DNA from: Apium graveolens
Taxonomy: Eukaryota > Streptophyta > Magnoliopsida > Apiales > Apiaceae
Assembly (NCBI RefSeq): GCF_009905375.1
Contig: NC_133653.1
Span: forward strand, 57,548,673 to 57,612,672
Length of the DNA stretch: 64,000 nucleotides
Direction: 5' to 3'
Shown here piece by piece: positions 11,906 through 22,980 of the stretch. The position numbers and the translations under genes are program-made. The notes below the pieces were generated by a model that saw only the letters and a list, made by a program, of their open reading frames with translations, ran no database searches and was not told where the DNA came from. Within the stretch, counting starts at the first letter, position 1; each line of letters begins with the position of its first letter.

Positions 11906-14900
11906 AAGAGTTTGGATTTTATAATAAAATTCAATTTTTGAATTCAAAATCTCTGGTCTAACAACATATTACAATTTTGTGTTATTCCGAAATTTTTAAA
12001 TTTTGGATTTATTTCGTATTATTCTGTTTAAGTTATTATTTGTGTGTTTGATTGTCTCGCTTTATGCGACATGTCTCGTTTTATGCGATGTGGTGGTTGT
12101 GTTGAAAATGAATTTGACGGTGTATTGAGAGATTTGGATATCTCGCATCAACAACACTTTCGACAGGTCTATAGCTAGATAGCTGGAGTGCGCTTGGAAC
12201 GGTGGTGAAAATAACATGTGCTCATCTCTCACAAAAAATATTTGTTCATAATATGAATCCTCTAACTTCAGTTGTTGCAACTGAGTCCTCTGAATATTTG
12301 TATTTAATTTTCAGAATATTTATATTTAGTTTCTTAAGCAACCCGGGAACAAAACGGCTCATTGTTTAACTCTATCTGTTTTTCAGCCTGGTTGCATGAT
12401 CGGTTGATGATTTGTCCCGATTGGGTTTTTTTCGAGTTATTAATGAAATTTGCTATAAATTTAGCAAAAAAATAAAAACCCGCTTGAGTCAAATTTTTTG
12501 TTGAGTCTAGCCGAGAAGCCTAGGGCGTAAATAACCAAACTGTTTGCAAGATATTCGAACTTGACTAAAAAATATTCAAATTCGGGTTGGCAATAATCGA
12601 GTTGAGTTCGAGTTCGAGCTATTCAAATTTTTAGCGAGCCGAGCTCGAGATTCTAACTACTCGGCTCGTAAGATTCGTAAGTATTTACTAATTTTAATAT
12701 ATATATATATAGAGTCCCACTCAAGGGAGAATTTTTTATATAGATAATTATGGAGAACCAATCTCAACCATCCATTTTAATCACAGATTGAGTAATGGCA
12801 TTCTTGTAATTAACAAGAGTTTTAAGTCTAATTTAATAAAATCAAAATAAACACACGTCGTCAATTCTATAACGGCTTGTACGGAAAAATATACACACGC
12901 GATACACAGACCAACACACAGCACACACTAAGCTGAAGAGAAAGAGAGAGGAGAAAGAAAGAGTGAAAGTGAGAGCTAATCGAAGATTCAAATCAACTAC
13001 TACAGATGCTATTTAAGCTATAGAATCGAAGATTTAGTCAAAAAAAGGTTCAGAATCGTTGTTTTTAACTCAAATTTCATGTTATTAACCCTTATTTTGT
13101 ATATTTAGGGGTTTTACATTCGTTTTTAAAGTTCAATTACTTTTTTTCAGGAAAATTTCATACACAAATCGGTATTGCAAGAAGATGTTTCTAATAGGTG
13201 AGTTTTTTTATTGTATATTTGAAGTTCTATTGTAGAATCTAGATTTATAGCTTGTTTTATGCTTGTATATTATAATTATGTAAAATAATGATATAAATTT
13301 ACGTGAATGTTTATTTCTTTATAGATTTGTTGATTCTATGGTAGATTTATAAAAAATAATTTTCATTCTACAATAGAAGCAGTTTTAGAGTTTAGTACTT
13401 TTATAATTTGATTCTAGATCCATTGATCTGTTACTTCTAGAGTACATTGGGAAAATTGATATTAATTATAGATTAGGAGCTTGTTTTGGTGTTAATGGCG
13501 TTTGATTTTAAAGAGAAATGATGTTTAGAAATTTTGTTTTATCATTTGATCCTAGATCTGTTGATTCCACTGTAGATGCATAAAATTTGATTAAATTCTA
13601 TATTAGACGCATTTATTACATTATATTGTTTAATTTTACATAAAATAGAGTTTTGTAGTTTTATAATCTGATTCTAGATCTGTTGATTCTATAATAGATT
13701 GGGAAAATTGATATTAACTCCAGATTAGAAGCTTATTTTTGCGTGTCTATTCTAGTTTTAATTATTCTAATAGAACTAAAAATACATTACTTTTGCCGGA
13801 AACTTCTGCATTTTATCATAATATTGATTGCACAGTAGAAGTTACAAATTCTTATTATCTTGATTTTTTAATTATTTATAAATTTCGATTCTACAATGAA
13901 AGCTTTTTAATAAGTTTTTTTTTTAGTTTTTTCGTGTATTGTGATGATTCTACACTAGAGTTATACATTCGTATTTCTTTGCAATTACTTTAAGGTAGAA
14001 TTTTTTTGGTATGTGTTCTCTAGTAGAATTTTTTTATAGTGTGGTTCTATAATAATTGGTTTCGCAATGTGATTGTGTAATGTAATGTTTCTGTACTCTG
14101 TAGTAGACTAAATATGAATTCGGCTAATGTTTGTATGTGTTTTGTGTTATAGGGTAGAAGCATCTACAAATTATAAGTGTTTACTTGTAGTTTCTAGTCT
14201 TGTCGTATGCAGTTTTAAGTTGATTTAAGGTTCAATAATAGACTTTTATATTTTACTGATGTATTTTTATCCACCAGTTTGTCATCACAAAACAAATGGA
14301 TGCACCAGTTTTAACTTTTGTGTTCACTTCCAAGGTCGCCTCCCTTTCCCCAAAAGAAACAAAGAGATGGTATGGAGTTTGTGTGGCCAAATCAGAAGCC
14401 ATGGAATGCCATTACCATTACTGAGTAGATGCTTCTACCTTCCTTTACCAGAATCTTGCTAGTGAGCCATAATATAATGGTGTCCTTAAGTAGGAGGTAA
14501 GCAGTGAAAGGATAAAGAGCTTGGTTTTCTTCTCATTTACATGACTTGCTTTTTTTCTATGCTAAATTATTTTCCCCATTTCACATAATGTGTCAATACT
14601 TTCTTTTGTCAACTTCACTAGCCAGGAGGTCGAAAATCTACCAGCTATGGAAAAAAATTGGTGGAAAAAAGAATAAAAGGTATTGCATTCGATCTTACAA
14701 ATGTAGAGACTGCCAGCATGGATCTAATTAGTTCCTTTTTCTTTATATTCTTTTATCCTTTTTGTAGTCTATCATGCAATCGAAAAATGAATCGCAGAAG
14801 CCAATTATTTGAACTTGCTGATGTAAATCATCTAACCAGTTTTTTAAAAGTAGGGAGTGTTTGATGCCGACTGAGATTGGGTTTTACACAACTTTATTTA

Positions 14901-15791
14901 AGGAATCCATTCTGATGAGTTTTACAAGATTCATAATGAGAAATTTTATATCCAAAGCCTGGAATACGATTTACGTATATCTGGCATTTCATATTCCTTG
15001 GATTTATTGAAATGGGATGTTGTTGGAATGACAAATGACAAGGGAATGCTATAATATAACCATGTACAAATTTTCACATGTATTTTGATTGTAGAACACC
15101 TGGTCTAAAGATTACTATGGTATCATAATAGTTAGGTCTCAGAAAACCACCACAACTAGTACATTTTGTTAGTAATCCAGCAGGAGTTTTGTTGTATGTA
15201 TATAGTTATATAGTAAAGATTCATGATTAGTACTAAAAATTAGATCAATAGATTCTAATCTATCTATAGCAGTGTAAACACGATATGTATAGCTACAGAA
15301 ATGCCAGAACAATGTATTTTTCATGCAGCTTTGTTCAAAAATATTTATATTGATTAATGAAAAGCAAATTTTATTTGTAAATATCTGGTAAATGATTCAA
15401 CTTGTGTAAAAGGGGAATCAAGAGAAATACTTGCAGTGTTAAAAGGTTATGTTCTTGCATACTTCTCAATGCTTTCTGGTATATTTTTACTAGGTATTAA
15501 TCGCCTGTATTGGGTATAGGCTCGGCGATAACTACCCTAAATCGGTGATCACCCTTGGAATTTATAGTGAGTCCACTCGATGGGAAGATATCCCTTAGTT
15601 ATTATGCTACATGGAGAGCAAATATTATTGGGTTTGTAAATCTGTTAGTTGTGCTCATGTATGGATTATGGATGTAGGCACCAGGATACAGAAGAGTTTA
15701 AGCAAGCGCTTGAGGAATAGTAAAAAAATATATTTGAAGTTACATTAATGAAGATGATAGATGTATTCTGTAATTTCGAGTGGGATATTAG
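11906..15791. other. Intergenic DNA with decayed repeats, no gene recognised
   Basis: Contains a CGAGCTCG-rich stretch (about 12600-12680), an AT run followed by AGAGTCCCACTCAAGGGAG (about 12698-12727) that may mark the edge of a Helitron-like element, internal repeats (13320-13740), and several ORFs of 60-84 codons without recognisable domains. The sequence at 14270-14460 and 14600-14720 is somewhat less AT-rich and might be old gene fragments; I could not assign them. Confidence 0.5.
13320..13740. repeat. Diverged internal repeats around TTGATTCTA-GTAGAT
   Basis: A block at about 13381-13487 recurs at about 13646-13740, sharing ATTCTAGATC, ATTGGGAAAATTGATATTAA and AGATTAG(G/A)AGCTT in order. 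Shorter partial copies (CTAGATCTGTTGATTC) lie near 13325 and 13553. No ORF is preserved. Confidence 0.65.
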
Positions 15792-15794
15792 GTT

Positions 15795-15945
15795 TACTAC
15801 TAGAAATAGTGCCTACGACATCACCCCTTTAACATCAGTGAGAAATATCACCGATGTTAAAAGCAGTTTTAACATCGGTTGCTTTAAAATCGATGTTAAC
15901 GGTGTTGTAAGACATCAGTATCTAAACCAACCGATATCCATAATC
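15795..15945 (+). repeat. CACTA left terminus and subterminal repeats
   Basis: Terminus at 15795, then CATCACC, AACATCAGT, CACCGATGTT, AACATCGGT, ATCGATGTT, ACATCAGT and CCGATATCC in alternating orientation. Such repeats are bound by the element-encoded DNA-binding protein in characterised CACTA systems. Confidence 0.8.
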
Positions 15946-16009
15946 GTTTTTAAAAAATAAATAAATAACGCCCGCTTCTTTCTTTCCCCCGTATATACAC
16001 CAAAAAATT

Positions 16010-16300
16010 CCCCCTTCACCAAATTTTTTATTTTCAGTTTCCCCCCATTATACCAAAACAGTTTCCCCCTTCTCTCTCTGTCTCAGCTCTCTCATTCTCT
16101 CTCTCTCTCTTCTCTCTCACTGTCTTGTCTCTCTTCTATCTTCTCTCTCACTGTCTCTCTTCTCACCCACTCTCTTTAACCTAAAACCCCTAAAATTTAT
16201 ATGAATTAATAAACACGATTAATTCATAAATCGAGGTCGATTGGTGCTGAAGAGCCTTGAAGGAAGTCTGAACTACTCGATTAGTGTGTGAAAAGTATGT
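16010..16300 (+). promoter_or_regulatory. Pyrimidine-rich leader-like region inside the CACTA element
   Basis: From 16060 to 16170 the sequence is almost pure CT (TCTCTC runs), followed by CCTAAAACCCCTAAAA and then GAAAAGTATGTTTT near 16290, a plausible splice donor. A further donor-like TTAGGTAAGATTT lies near 16432. This is how a plant 5' UTR with a leader intron looks. It lies upstream of, and in the same orientation as, the captured EDR2-like exons, so it might once have driven a chimeric transcript. This is inference; no TATA box is clear. Confidence 0.35.
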
Positions 16301-16807
16301 TTTTTTGAATTTAATTTTAAATTTTATTTTTTGATTTTAAACGAGTTTGTTTTTTTATTTTATGTTTTTTCGAGTTTGATTTTAAGTCTCTGGAGCTGGG
16401 TTTGGTTAATCTTGAAGTGGGTTTGCTCGATTAGGTAAGATTTCATATGCATGTGTATGTTTTGTTATTTTAAAAGATGCATGTGTTCCTCCTTGTTCTT
16501 GTTTAATTTTAATGGATGCATGTGTATGGATCCTGTTTAGTTTATATTGTGTATGTTCTTGTTCTTGTTCCGTTTAGTTTATGTTGTTTATGTTTAGTTT
16601 ATGTTGTTTATGCTGTGTTCCTCACATAAGTGTCGAAAAATAAAGAGAATGATGTAGCTTCTTTTATGTAAGTCAATCTAGGTTTATCGGATGATTAATA
16701 GTGATAGTCGCTGCTCGGATATAAACCTAAATGAAAAGGCTATCAATCTATATATCTATAGTTCTATATTCTATCATGAAAAACTTGGATGGAGTTGGGA
16801 GGAATAG
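16301..16807. other. CACTA interior upstream of the copia insertion
   Basis: T-rich, intron-like sequence with short iterations of TTTAGTTTATGTTGTTTATG (about 16572-16612). No ORF recognised. It ends with AATAG (16803-16807), the target-site duplication of the copia element. Confidence 0.5.
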
Positions 16808-18127
16808 TGTAAGTCATATGTCATAGACCTATTTGTATATTCGAGGATTCAACTCAACTCAAATAAGAATGTAATAAGTAAATAGTGGATCGACCGTCAG
16901 AGAGATCTCGCAAAGTAATATCTGTCAAAGGATTCAGAGACAATGTTCATCTACAGACTTGAGGAGTTAATTCACTGGAAGAAGTTCAAGAAGTTGATCA
17001 TGCCTCAGTGATATAAATCAAGATCGTGGATTTAATCAAGTGACAGAGATCTCGTCAGGGTATCATTAAATTACAAGGAATTTAATCTGAAGAAAATCAA
17101 AGTGTCAGAGTCAAGACATGAAGAAACGTCACGGAAGTTAGTCACTCATGAACCAGACAGTACATCGAGTGTCAACGTTGAAGTGGTGGAATTGATTCAT
17201 AATTTTCAGTGATTTTCAGAAGATTTGCAGAAGAATGGTTGCTGCTCAAGACTAGAATTAATTCTCTATTAATTAATTAAGTCATCTAATTTAATTAAGA
17301 AAATAAATTATATCTGCGAAGAATAATTTATTTATTAATTGAATTAATTTGATTAATTAATTCTGAATTAATTCTAGGAATTTTAGGAATTTTCAGAAGT
17401 TTAATTGGATTAAATTCAAGGCTTAAATCAGCAAGACAATTGAAAATGAACTAGCATGACAATCAGGATTGTCATACCGATTGTCATGCTAGGCCATTTT
17501 ACATTGTCTCACCGAAAGTCACTCTAGGAGGATGATTGTCTTGCTAGTTCATTCTGATTGTCATTCTAGTTCATTCAGATTGTCTTGCTAGTTCATTCAA
17601 TTGTCCTACCGAAAGTCATACAAGCTTAAAGGATTGTCATTCCAATTCAATTAAATCAGCTGATTGATAAAAGAAGCAGAGAAGCAGCATATCATTTTTA
17701 TCAACTCAATCAAAAGTCAAGAACAAAGTGCAGCCGCCTTGAAATATAACATCCTTCATCTGCTTTATTCAAGATCATAATTTCTAGATTGTAATGTTAA
17801 ATCTAATCCACTAGAAATCTTTATCTTGTTCTTGTATATCAATCTAGCGGATTAAAATCCCTAGAACTTAATCTCAAATCGCGTTTAGCATTTGATTCTA
17901 ATTATTGCGAAAATAGAAAAAGTTCATGTCGAATTTATTCTAGATTTGTGATAATTGATTTGAGATTAATACCTTGTAATCGATACAGTTGTTGTAACAC
18001 CTTTCAAGTTTAATAATATTTTTATTTAACTTGAATTTTGTTTCACATTTTTTATTCCGCATTTTATTCGATTATTCGGTGCTGTTTGTATTCAACCCCC
18101 CTTCTACAAACACATTGGGACCCAACA
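16808..18127 (+). repeat. Copia 5' LTR (1320 bp)
   Basis: Begins TGTAAGTCATATG and ends GGGACCCAACA. Contains a cluster of short iterations built on GATTGTC(T/A)T-CTAGTTCATTC between about 17440 and 17650, a possible regulatory array. Confidence 0.95.
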
Positions 18128-18129
18128 AT

Positions 18130-18141
18130 TGGTATCAGAGC
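18130..18141 (+). promoter_or_regulatory. Copia primer-binding site (tRNA-iMet type)
   Basis: TGGTATCAGAGC, two bases after the LTR; complementary to the 3' end of plant initiator methionine tRNA. Confidence 0.9.
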
Positions 18142-18223
18142 CTTCTGATTAACGAACAAATCAAGATCCTAGACTTTTGTGATTTTTCAACTCCTTGAAT
18201 TTTTATTTATTCAAAAATTCATA

Positions 18224-20455
18224 ATGACTTCACATAAAGTTGGAACCGTTAAAATTCCACAATTTGATAAAGAGAATTATATCATGTGGAAGAAGAAGAT
18301 GCTATTATTTTTACGAGTTGCAAATCCCAAATATTCAAACTTGTTAAAGAAGGGTATAAAAACTCCGATGGTTATTGAACCGGAGATAATAATAGATGGT
18401 GTGGTGACTACTGAAGCTAGAACCTATCCAAAAGAGCCTGAAGATTTTACTCCTGCTGAGAAGGAAGAAGCCTCCTTGGATGCCAGCCTTCAATTAATAT
18501 TAATTGATTCCCTTGATCCCTTGATGAACAGACATGTGATGAACTGTAAAAATTCCAAACACATGTGGGAAACTATTGAGGTGATTAATGAAGGCACAGA
18601 GGAAGTTAGGGAGAACAAGTTGGAAATCCTAACCTCTGAATATGAACATTTCAAATCAAATCCAGGAGAAGGAATTACTGAAGTGTTTGAGAGGTACAAT
18701 GCGTTGATCAACAACCTGAACATCAATGGAAAGTTTTATTCAATCAGGGAGGTCAACAAAAAGTTTCTTTTAACACTGCCAGCTCATCTTGAACATAGAA
18801 TCACTGCCATTAGAGAAGCTAGAGATCTGAGTGAGATTTCTTTGGACAGGCTCTATGGAGTGTTAAAAACCTATGAGTTGGAGCAGATTCAACAGAAGGA
18901 AGTCTACGGGAAGGATAGAATGGTCAGCACATCTACTGCACTTGTAGCTGAAGGTCAACAACAACAGCAATCTCAACAATTGGAGAGAATGGTACAGTTT
19001 TCCAAGGCTGAGGACAATGAGTTAGTAGCAGAATATGATCCTCCTACTACAAATCAATCAAGTGATGATTTTTATTCCTTGGAAGAGCTGGAGCAATTGG
19101 AAGACGAGTCAATGGCCCAAATTGTCAAGAGATTCTCCCATGTCAGATTCAAGAGGAATCCCAAGCTTAAGTACAAGTCCAACTACAACAAATTCCAGAA
19201 AGGTGGATCTTCATCCTCTAACACCAGCAGTGGTGGATACAAAACAGGGATGGTTGATCGGAGCACCATTAGATGCTATAACTGCAATGAGTTGGGACAC
19301 TTTGCCACAGAATGTAGGAAGCCAAAGCAAGTAAGAAAGAACTCTGAAAGGGCTTATCTGGCAAAGGGAAGAAGCTGGGATGATACTGACAGTGAAGATG
19401 AAGATGAAGGAAATCTTGCTCTTATGGCTATTGATGGAAAAGCTTCATCGTCAAGAATAGAGGTAAAACTTTCTGATGCTGAAATGGTTTATCATCTAAG
19501 AGGTAACTTAGATTGTGCACGTCGTGATAATGAACTGTTAAGTTTACAGATCACAGACCTTGAGAAAGAGGTCAATGAATTAAGACTTGTGCACATTAAT
19601 CAAGACAAATTAAAAGAACAGGTATCTTTTCTAGAGAATAGAGTTGACTGTTATAGAAAACTCGAAACTATTCTCAAAGACAAGATCACCGGTCTTGAGA
19701 CTAAGGTTAGAGCCTACTTCAATTCTTGTTCGAAGGCTAAAGAGTTCTACAGTAAGCAAGCTGTTAATCAAACATCTGGAATAGGTTATGATTACAATGC
19801 TGCTATTGGAGAATTAGGCATAAACTCCCCTCCCCATGTCTGTGCTAAAGGGAGGGAAGTACCACATGTGCTTAAGGGTGTTAATGAACCCCTCTATAAA
19901 GCATCAATTGCTGAACCATTTGATGCGACCTCTTCTGTTATTCAAGAAGAAATACGTGCTGAAGATCATGCTAATGAGAAGATTGTTTCCAAGTCAAGTG
20001 AGTCGAAAGTTCCAGTCAAAGTTGTGAAAGCAACTGAGACTAACTCAGACACACATGAGTTGGATAACAAAAATGCCATGTCTGCCATGCATAAATTGCC
20101 TGCTATTAATCACTCTCATAAAGCATGTGGTGTTGCTAATTGTATGTCTTGTGCTTTTAATATGATGTATGCTTATTTTAATGGTAAGCATGTGTCTAAT
20201 GATAAGACTACTCCTCGTCAGCATGTGAATAACAAGAAGCATGATAGGTCTAAGACTGCTAGTCCTTCTAAGGCTAGAAAGGAGACATTTGTGCCTAAGC
20301 TTAAACAGAAATTTGTTAAGGCTATTTACAAGGTCAAATGTTCAGTCATTAAGGATGTTGAGATCGTTGAAATTAAAAATGTTGTTTTGCCTGACAAAGG
20401 ACAGTTCTACAAGTATGCCGGGCCCAACCAAGTTTGGGTTCCGAAGAAGGTCTAA
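18224..20455 (+). CDS. gag: Copia gag polyprotein (743 aa)
   Basis: The open frame extends upstream to 18179, but the first ATG is at 18224 (MTSHKVGT), which I take as the start. Visible parts: an N-terminal copia-type gag domain (about residues 1-230, with NYIMWKKKM and EVFERYNALINNL), a glutamine-rich spacer (about 246-252), a CCHC zinc knuckle CYNCNELGHFATEC (351-364) that would bind the packaged RNA, an acidic stretch (DTDSEDEDEG), then a long heptad-like helical segment (about 425-505) and a lysine-rich tail ending WVPKKV. The long C-terminal extension with coiled coil is typical of SIRE/Maximus-lineage gag. It would assemble the virus-like particle in the cytoplasm. No internal stop or frameshift. 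The frame closes exactly where pol should begin. Confidence 0.88.
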   Translation: MTSHKVGTVKIPQFDKENYIMWKKKMLLFLRVANPKYSNLLKKGIKTPMVIEPEIIIDGVVTTEARTYPKEPEDFTPAEKEEASLDASLQLILIDSLDPLMNRHVMNCKNSKHMWETIEVINEGTEEVRENKLEILTSEYEHFKSNPGEGITEVFERYNALINNLNINGKFYSIREVNKKFLLTLPAHLEHRITAIREARDLSEISLDRLYGVLKTYELEQIQQKEVYGKDRMVSTSTALVAEGQQQQQSQQLERMVQFSKAEDNELVAEYDPPTTNQSSDDFYSLEELEQLEDESMAQIVKRFSHVRFKRNPKLKYKSNYNKFQKGGSSSSNTSSGGYKTGMVDRSTIRCYNCNELGHFATECRKPKQVRKNSERAYLAKGRSWDDTDSEDEDEGNLALMAIDGKASSSRIEVKLSDAEMVYHLRGNLDCARRDNELLSLQITDLEKEVNELRLVHINQDKLKEQVSFLENRVDCYRKLETILKDKITGLETKVRAYFNSCSKAKEFYSKQAVNQTSGIGYDYNAAIGELGINSPPHVCAKGREVPHVLKGVNEPLYKASIAEPFDATSSVIQEEIRAEDHANEKIVSKSSESKVPVKVVKATETNSDTHELDNKNAMSAMHKLPAINHSHKACGVANCMSCAFNMMYAYFNGKHVSNDKTTPRQHVNNKKHDRSKTASPSKARKETFVPKLKQKFVKAIYKVKCSVIKDVEIVEIKNVVLPDKGQFYKYAGPNQVWVPKKV

Positions 20456-20665
20456 TCCATTTATAGTGCAGGGCATTAAACAAGTATAACCGGTAGTGTG
20501 GATTCTTGACAGTGGATCATCAAGATATATGACCGGAGATAGAGCCCTGCTATCAAATGTGGATTGAGAAAGCTGGCCCCCTGGTTACCTTTGGAGATAA
20601 CAGCAAAGGTTTATCCGAGGGATATGGCTGTTTGCAAGCTGGGAATGTTATCATTGTAATTTTGT
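20456..20665 (+). pseudogene. Copia protease relic
   Basis: Just after gag, WILDSGSS is readable near 20500 (the aspartic protease active-site DSG), followed by MTGDRALLSNV, then a stop and a frameshift before GDNSKG and GYGCLQAGN. This is the start of a copia pol, broken by stops and missing everything downstream. Confidence 0.75.
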
Positions 20666-22960
20666 ATATGGTGCTAGGTTATTATCAGGAAGCAGTATCT
20701 AACATATAGCACCAGTGACGAGACTTGAGAATATTACGACATATCAGGCACCTGCTGCACATTACACTTGGAATTGTACTCTAGTAAGATGTGTACAAGT
20801 GTACTCCTGGTTGGTGAGTTAAAAGAGGAAGTCAGTGCACCACAGTTCATGGACTTTGCAGCTGCAGATCTGTTGGACTATGCAATCTCTTCTTCACAAT
20901 CTCACTTCAGGTTGGTATGAACTAGTATACTGCTCAAGCAATCGTCAAGGACATGGTATGGCACTCTAACAAAAGTTATAATGTTATATGAACTAGTAGA
21001 GTCGTCATATTTATAACTATCTTATCACTAAGCACAATCATATTGTTTTATATGTGCAGTGGTATATTGCTAATGCAACATAACAATTAGTATCTAAAGT
21101 ACTTGACAAGTATCGGTCAATGATATGTTGTTAACATTATGTTGCAGATATTTGTAAGCTTTTGACATGAATGAGAATTACTTAGACTTTACCCTAAGTG
21201 ATCAATGTTTTATCAAAAACTCATTCATATTAAAAAAACAAAATCAAACTTCTTTCTACATTAGTGATTTCTTATTTCATGTAAAATCTTTTGAAATCAC
21301 TATTGTAAATCATTTTCTCTCTATTACCATATGTTCTGTGTTACAGGTTTAGTCTCCAATGACTTTCTTTCATTAACAGTCATGAGGTTGAAAACCCACA
21401 ACGTCTATCCCAGACTGTAAAGACAAACACAAAAACAGAACCAACCAACACTCTCTTACCACTAAATGTAGTATGAATGAGCGTGAGGGAGATAGTGCCT
21501 AGTGCACCACATAAGGAAGGTTCTGTAGTCAACCCAGTAGCTCTGTCTCATACATAGATGAGTAGTATTTAAACAGAGACAACTGCTAGCCCCCATACAT
21601 CTTCTCAAAAAGATGTAATGGCTGAAAAGGCACAAAAACAGTTACTAGATTCATTCTCTCAACAGGGTGAGTCTATTGAATTTTGCCTATCGGCCAAGGT
21701 ATCCGATGTAGTGTCACCACTTCAAACATAAACAATTCTTGATGTACAAGGAGAGGTTACACACACAAAGGATGAGTTGACGGAAACAAGAGTTTCGACC
21801 ATTTTAAGGTCAGATTCGATTGTTCAAGGTTCGTTAGTGGACCAATTGCCTTTATAGGTGTTAGGAGAGGATACTGATCCAAAAGCCATATGTCAGTGGT
21901 CAGTGTCTACCTCCCCAGGCTTAAATCCCCTGGATGCATCTGCGGATAGTGGATCTGACATAGGTGCAGATCGGCAACTTGTTGACAATGATTCAGATAT
22001 TACCTGATAAGTCACAAGGAAATGTCTTCACAGACATTAGAAGGGAACTTTGATCTTTATGCTAAATTCGTTGGATCATTGTTTACCTTCCCAGAATTCA
22101 AATCTGGAACCCTAAAAGGGAAACTAGCAACTTGTAAATTATGACTCAGATTCATCTGACGAGTTTAACAAGGATGGGGATTTGTGAACTCCCATTGCAC
22201 CACCTGTGACCTCCTTTAAGGATGGCTAAGGTGATTTTCCTTGCAGGTACAGCTGGATTATGGAGCTATGAGAGAAGAGTGATACACTTGTGAGAAAGAG
22301 TGTAAACACGAGTGGAGAGAAGAGTGAAACACATGTGAGGTACACTAAACAGGATCACACACTCACAGTGAGGAAGAAAGAGAAACTACTTGTTATTTCT
22401 TTTCCATCCAAGTGAAATATGAGAACTCCTTCAGACGACGGCATACATTCCTTCTTTAAGGGGGAGATAAAAGCTTAAGTAATAGTTTGGAGGATTCCTC
22501 AACTAAGGGGGAGAAATAGCAGGGAGGAAGAAAAAGATCCTACATGTACACTACACCACACCATTGTTGTTTCTAACTACGGATCCTATTGTACGGGAGA
22601 GGTGGTAAACACAAGGTGATTTTCTGATAAGGGAAGAAGCTGTTAGGGGAGTACCATTGATTTTTATCTGCGGATCCTATTGTACGGGAGAGGTGGTAAA
22701 ACGAAGGAAATCTTCTTTAATCAGTTGATTCTCATAGGGGGAGAAGCAAGAGATGTGGGCTTCTCAACAGGAAATGTGGTTGTACAAATGAAGATGGAAC
22801 TACTTGAAGATATGTTCAGTCTAGAGGAACATCTACTTGGAATCTGGAAAATGTTAAATCTCATCCAGAAATTTTCTGCTATTTACTTTGCATGTATGTT
22901 TATATCTTTTTCTTATTTGTTAGTTGAGTTATCCTCTAGGTATTTGTGTGTTATTGTCTA
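20666..22960 (+). other. Non-coding/decayed copia interior in place of pol
   Basis: No integrase, reverse transcriptase or RNase H motif in any frame. Around 21480-22220 short broken reading frames rich in Ser/Asp (for example SGSDIGADRQLVDNDSD near 21950) suggest a degraded 3' ORF such as the envelope-like ORF of SIRE elements. From 22440 on there are several GGGGGAGA tracts and a duplicated segment (22577-22610 and 22670-22702). Confidence 0.6.
22577..22702 (+). repeat. Direct repeat CGGATCCTATTGTACGGGAG, spaced ~93 bp
   Basis: A ~31-bp segment at 22579 recurs at 22672 (CGGATCCTATTGTACGGGAG then AGGTGGTAAA). It lies between GGGGGAGA purine tracts near the 3' LTR. Confidence 0.85.
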
Positions 22961-22967
22961 ACAAACA

Positions 22968-22980
22968 AATAGGGGGAGAT
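22968..22980 (+). promoter_or_regulatory. Copia polypurine tract
   Basis: AAATAGGGGGAGAT directly abuts the 3' LTR and would prime plus-strand DNA synthesis. Similar GGGGGAGA tracts at about 22458, 22506 and 22738 are upstream look-alikes. Confidence 0.85.

Noticed and set aside
14259..14864. Three overlapping ORFs of 61-68 codons
   Set aside because: Considered as upstream EDR2-like exons, but none matches PH, START or DUF1336 sequence and they lie outside the CACTA element.
18128..18142. TGGTATCAGAGC sites as possible tRNA genes
   Set aside because: They are primer-binding sites next to LTRs (also 28570 and 40966); no cloverleaf surrounds them.
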